Assembly (NCBI GenBank): GCA_902773455.1
Contig: CACYEW010000298.1
Location: forward strand, 1 to 6,041
Reading direction: 5' to 3'
DNA length: 6,041 nucleotides
Source: an uncultured Ruminococcus sp.
GTDB taxonomy: Bacteria; Bacillota; Clostridia; Oscillospirales; CAG-272
Shown: one piece after another, positions 5,467-6,041 of the stretch
Position numbering within the stretch: the first letter of the stretch is position 1
How the letters are laid out: each line of letters begins with the position of its first letter
Notes under the pieces: model-generated
Databases searched by the model: none
Told to the model about the DNA's origin: nothing
The model's input: only the letters and a program-made list of their open reading frames with translations
Made by a program: the position numbers and the translations under genes

Positions 5467-5844
5467 GTGAAAAAGACGACCGAGGATTATCTGAAAACGA
5501 TACGGCTCATACAGCTGCAAAACGGCAAAGTCCGAAGCGTCGACCTTGTGGGGGCGTTCGGCGTCTCAAGACCGACCGTATCAAATATAGTCAAACGTCT
5601 TTCCGGCGAGGGCTTTATAAGTCCCGGCTTCAGATACGGGATCAGGCTGACGGAAAGCGGGCTTGCCCTGGCGGATAAGATGATCGAACGAAACCGCGTG
5701 ATCCGCGATCTGCTCGTCAGCGCCGGAGTCGATCCGGCCGCAGCGGAAGCCGACGCCTGCGAAATAGAGCACGCCGTCAGCGATCAGAGCCTGAACGCGC
5801 TGAAAAGCATCGGGATCATATTAAGGACTGCCGGAAAAAAATAA
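5467..5844 (+). CDS. DtxR/MntR-family metal-dependent transcriptional regulator, short form
   Basis: A 125-residue DNA-binding repressor made of an N-terminal winged helix (about 1-65; recognition helix in SRPTVSNIVKRL, 34-45) and the metal-dependent dimerisation domain (about 66-120). It lacks the C-terminal SH3 domain of long DtxR/IdeR proteins, so in size it is MntR-like. Compared from memory with DtxR, TTEDYLKTI matches DtxR TTEMYLRTI with Met10 replaced by Asp7, as in MntR; CEIEH at 98-102 keeps the DtxR Cys102, Glu105 and His106 ligands. Positions of the ancillary site (DtxR His79, Glu83, His98) appear as Asn76, Arg80 and Glu94. GTG start with AGGAGG (5457-5462) four bases upstream; a 63-base gap follows the Cys-rich gene. 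It most likely controls the feo operon, and thereby itself, in response to Fe2+; Mn2+ is the alternative. Confidence 0.9.
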   Translation: MKKTTEDYLKTIRLIQLQNGKVRSVDLVGAFGVSRPTVSNIVKRLSGEGFISPGFRYGIRLTESGLALADKMIERNRVIRDLLVSAGVDPAAAEADACEIEHAVSDQSLNALKSIGIILRTAGKK

Positions 5845-5846
5845 GG

Positions 5847-5906
5847 CGCCCCCGACGTTTTCCCGCCGCTGCGGCGCGGATATCTCAAAAAACGTCCTTC
5901 GGGGCG
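5847..5906 (+). terminator. Imperfect inverted repeat after the regulator gene, possible 3' end structure
   Basis: CGCCCC (5847-5852) pairs with GGGGCG (5901-5906), and GACGTTTT (5854-5861) with AAAACGTC (5889-5896). Between them lies a small hairpin, CGCCG (5864-5868) with CGGCG (5872-5876). It begins three bases after the stop codon. An A tract and not a T tract follows on this strand, so it is more likely an mRNA end-protecting structure, or part of a two-step terminator with 5930-5956, than a classical terminator by itself. Confidence 0.4.
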
Positions 5907-5929
5907 GGCGAAAAAACGGCAAAAAGAAC

Positions 5930-5956
5930 GCCGGCGGAGACAGTGTCTCCGCCGGC
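5930..5956. terminator. Strong hairpin between convergent genes, probable bidirectional terminator
   Basis: Two 13-base arms (GCCGGCGGAGACA at 5930-5942 and its exact complement at 5944-5956) flank a single central base, so an 11-bp stem with a 5-base loop can form. On the - strand it lies 14 bases after a stop codon and runs into TTCTTTTT, a good intrinsic terminator. On the + strand it is followed by TGTTTCAT and later by a run of T, a weaker tract that could still end the feo transcript. Confidence 0.8.
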
Positions 5957-5970
5957 TGTTTCATATAAAC

Positions 5971-6041
5971 TTATTTTTTCATCGGGACTTCGGTGTCGAA
6001 CGTTCCGCCGGTGAGCACGGCTCTGCCGTCTGTATACTCAA
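5971..6041 (-). CDS. C-terminal end of an unrecognised convergent gene (5' end outside window)
   Basis: Reading the - strand from the right edge gives 22 sense codons ending ...TGGTFDTEVPMKK and a TAA stop (complement of 5971-5973). The reading frame is in phase from position 6039 and is open to the edge. The support is the natural-looking protein composition, two Lys codons before the stop and the well-placed terminator at 5930-5956 behind it. The fragment is too short to assign a family. Confidence 0.55.
   Translation of the reverse strand, partial: EYTDGRAVLTGGTFDTEVPMKK

Overview
The window holds two complete-looking metabolic blocks on the + strand and the tail of a gene on the - strand. 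Sequence style (FeoB with the FIPCGAK and LLCAPCFAA gate motifs, two small FeoA proteins, a FeoB-associated Cys-rich membrane peptide, archaeal/clostridial-type short LeuD) points to an anaerobic member of the Clostridia, probably a gut or sediment lineage. This is an inference from family resemblance; the sequence is moderately GC-rich, and I cannot name the genus.

Positions 1-1962 are the end of a leucine biosynthesis operon: the C-terminal third of leuC (the [4Fe-4S] large subunit of isopropylmalate isomerase), all of leuD (its small subunit) and all of leuB (3-isopropylmalate dehydrogenase). leuC and leuD are separated by one base, and leuD and leuB overlap by ATGA, so they are translated as a unit.

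Positions 1963-2167 form a compact control region. A perfect TTGACA-17-TATAAT promoter (2027-2055) drives the second block. Its predicted start site lies in a GTTAG/CTAAC palindrome (2059-2082) that runs straight into six T residues; a second copy of the palindrome follows at 2098-2113 and a third sits between feoA2 and feoB (2647-2666).

Positions 2168-5844 are a ferrous iron uptake operon: feoA1, feoA2, feoB (839 residues, with an unusually long acidic insertion after the first membrane helix), a 59-residue FeoB-associated Cys-rich membrane protein, and a 125-residue DtxR/MntR-family metal-dependent repressor. The simplest model is autoregulation: when iron is plentiful, the regulator encoded by the last gene binds the three palindromes and shuts the operon. 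Metal-site comparison suggests the regulator keeps the DtxR-type primary site (Asp7, Cys98, Glu101, His102) and has lost the ancillary site.

Positions 5845-6041 contain two inverted repeats, the second a strong bidirectional-looking terminator, followed by the last 22 codons of an unrecognised gene converging from the - strand. I see no mobile element, CRISPR array, tRNA or rRNA. The region is largely ordinary; the notable parts are the three-site regulatory motif, its double role as a terminator, the FeoB insertion and the regulator's mixed metal site.
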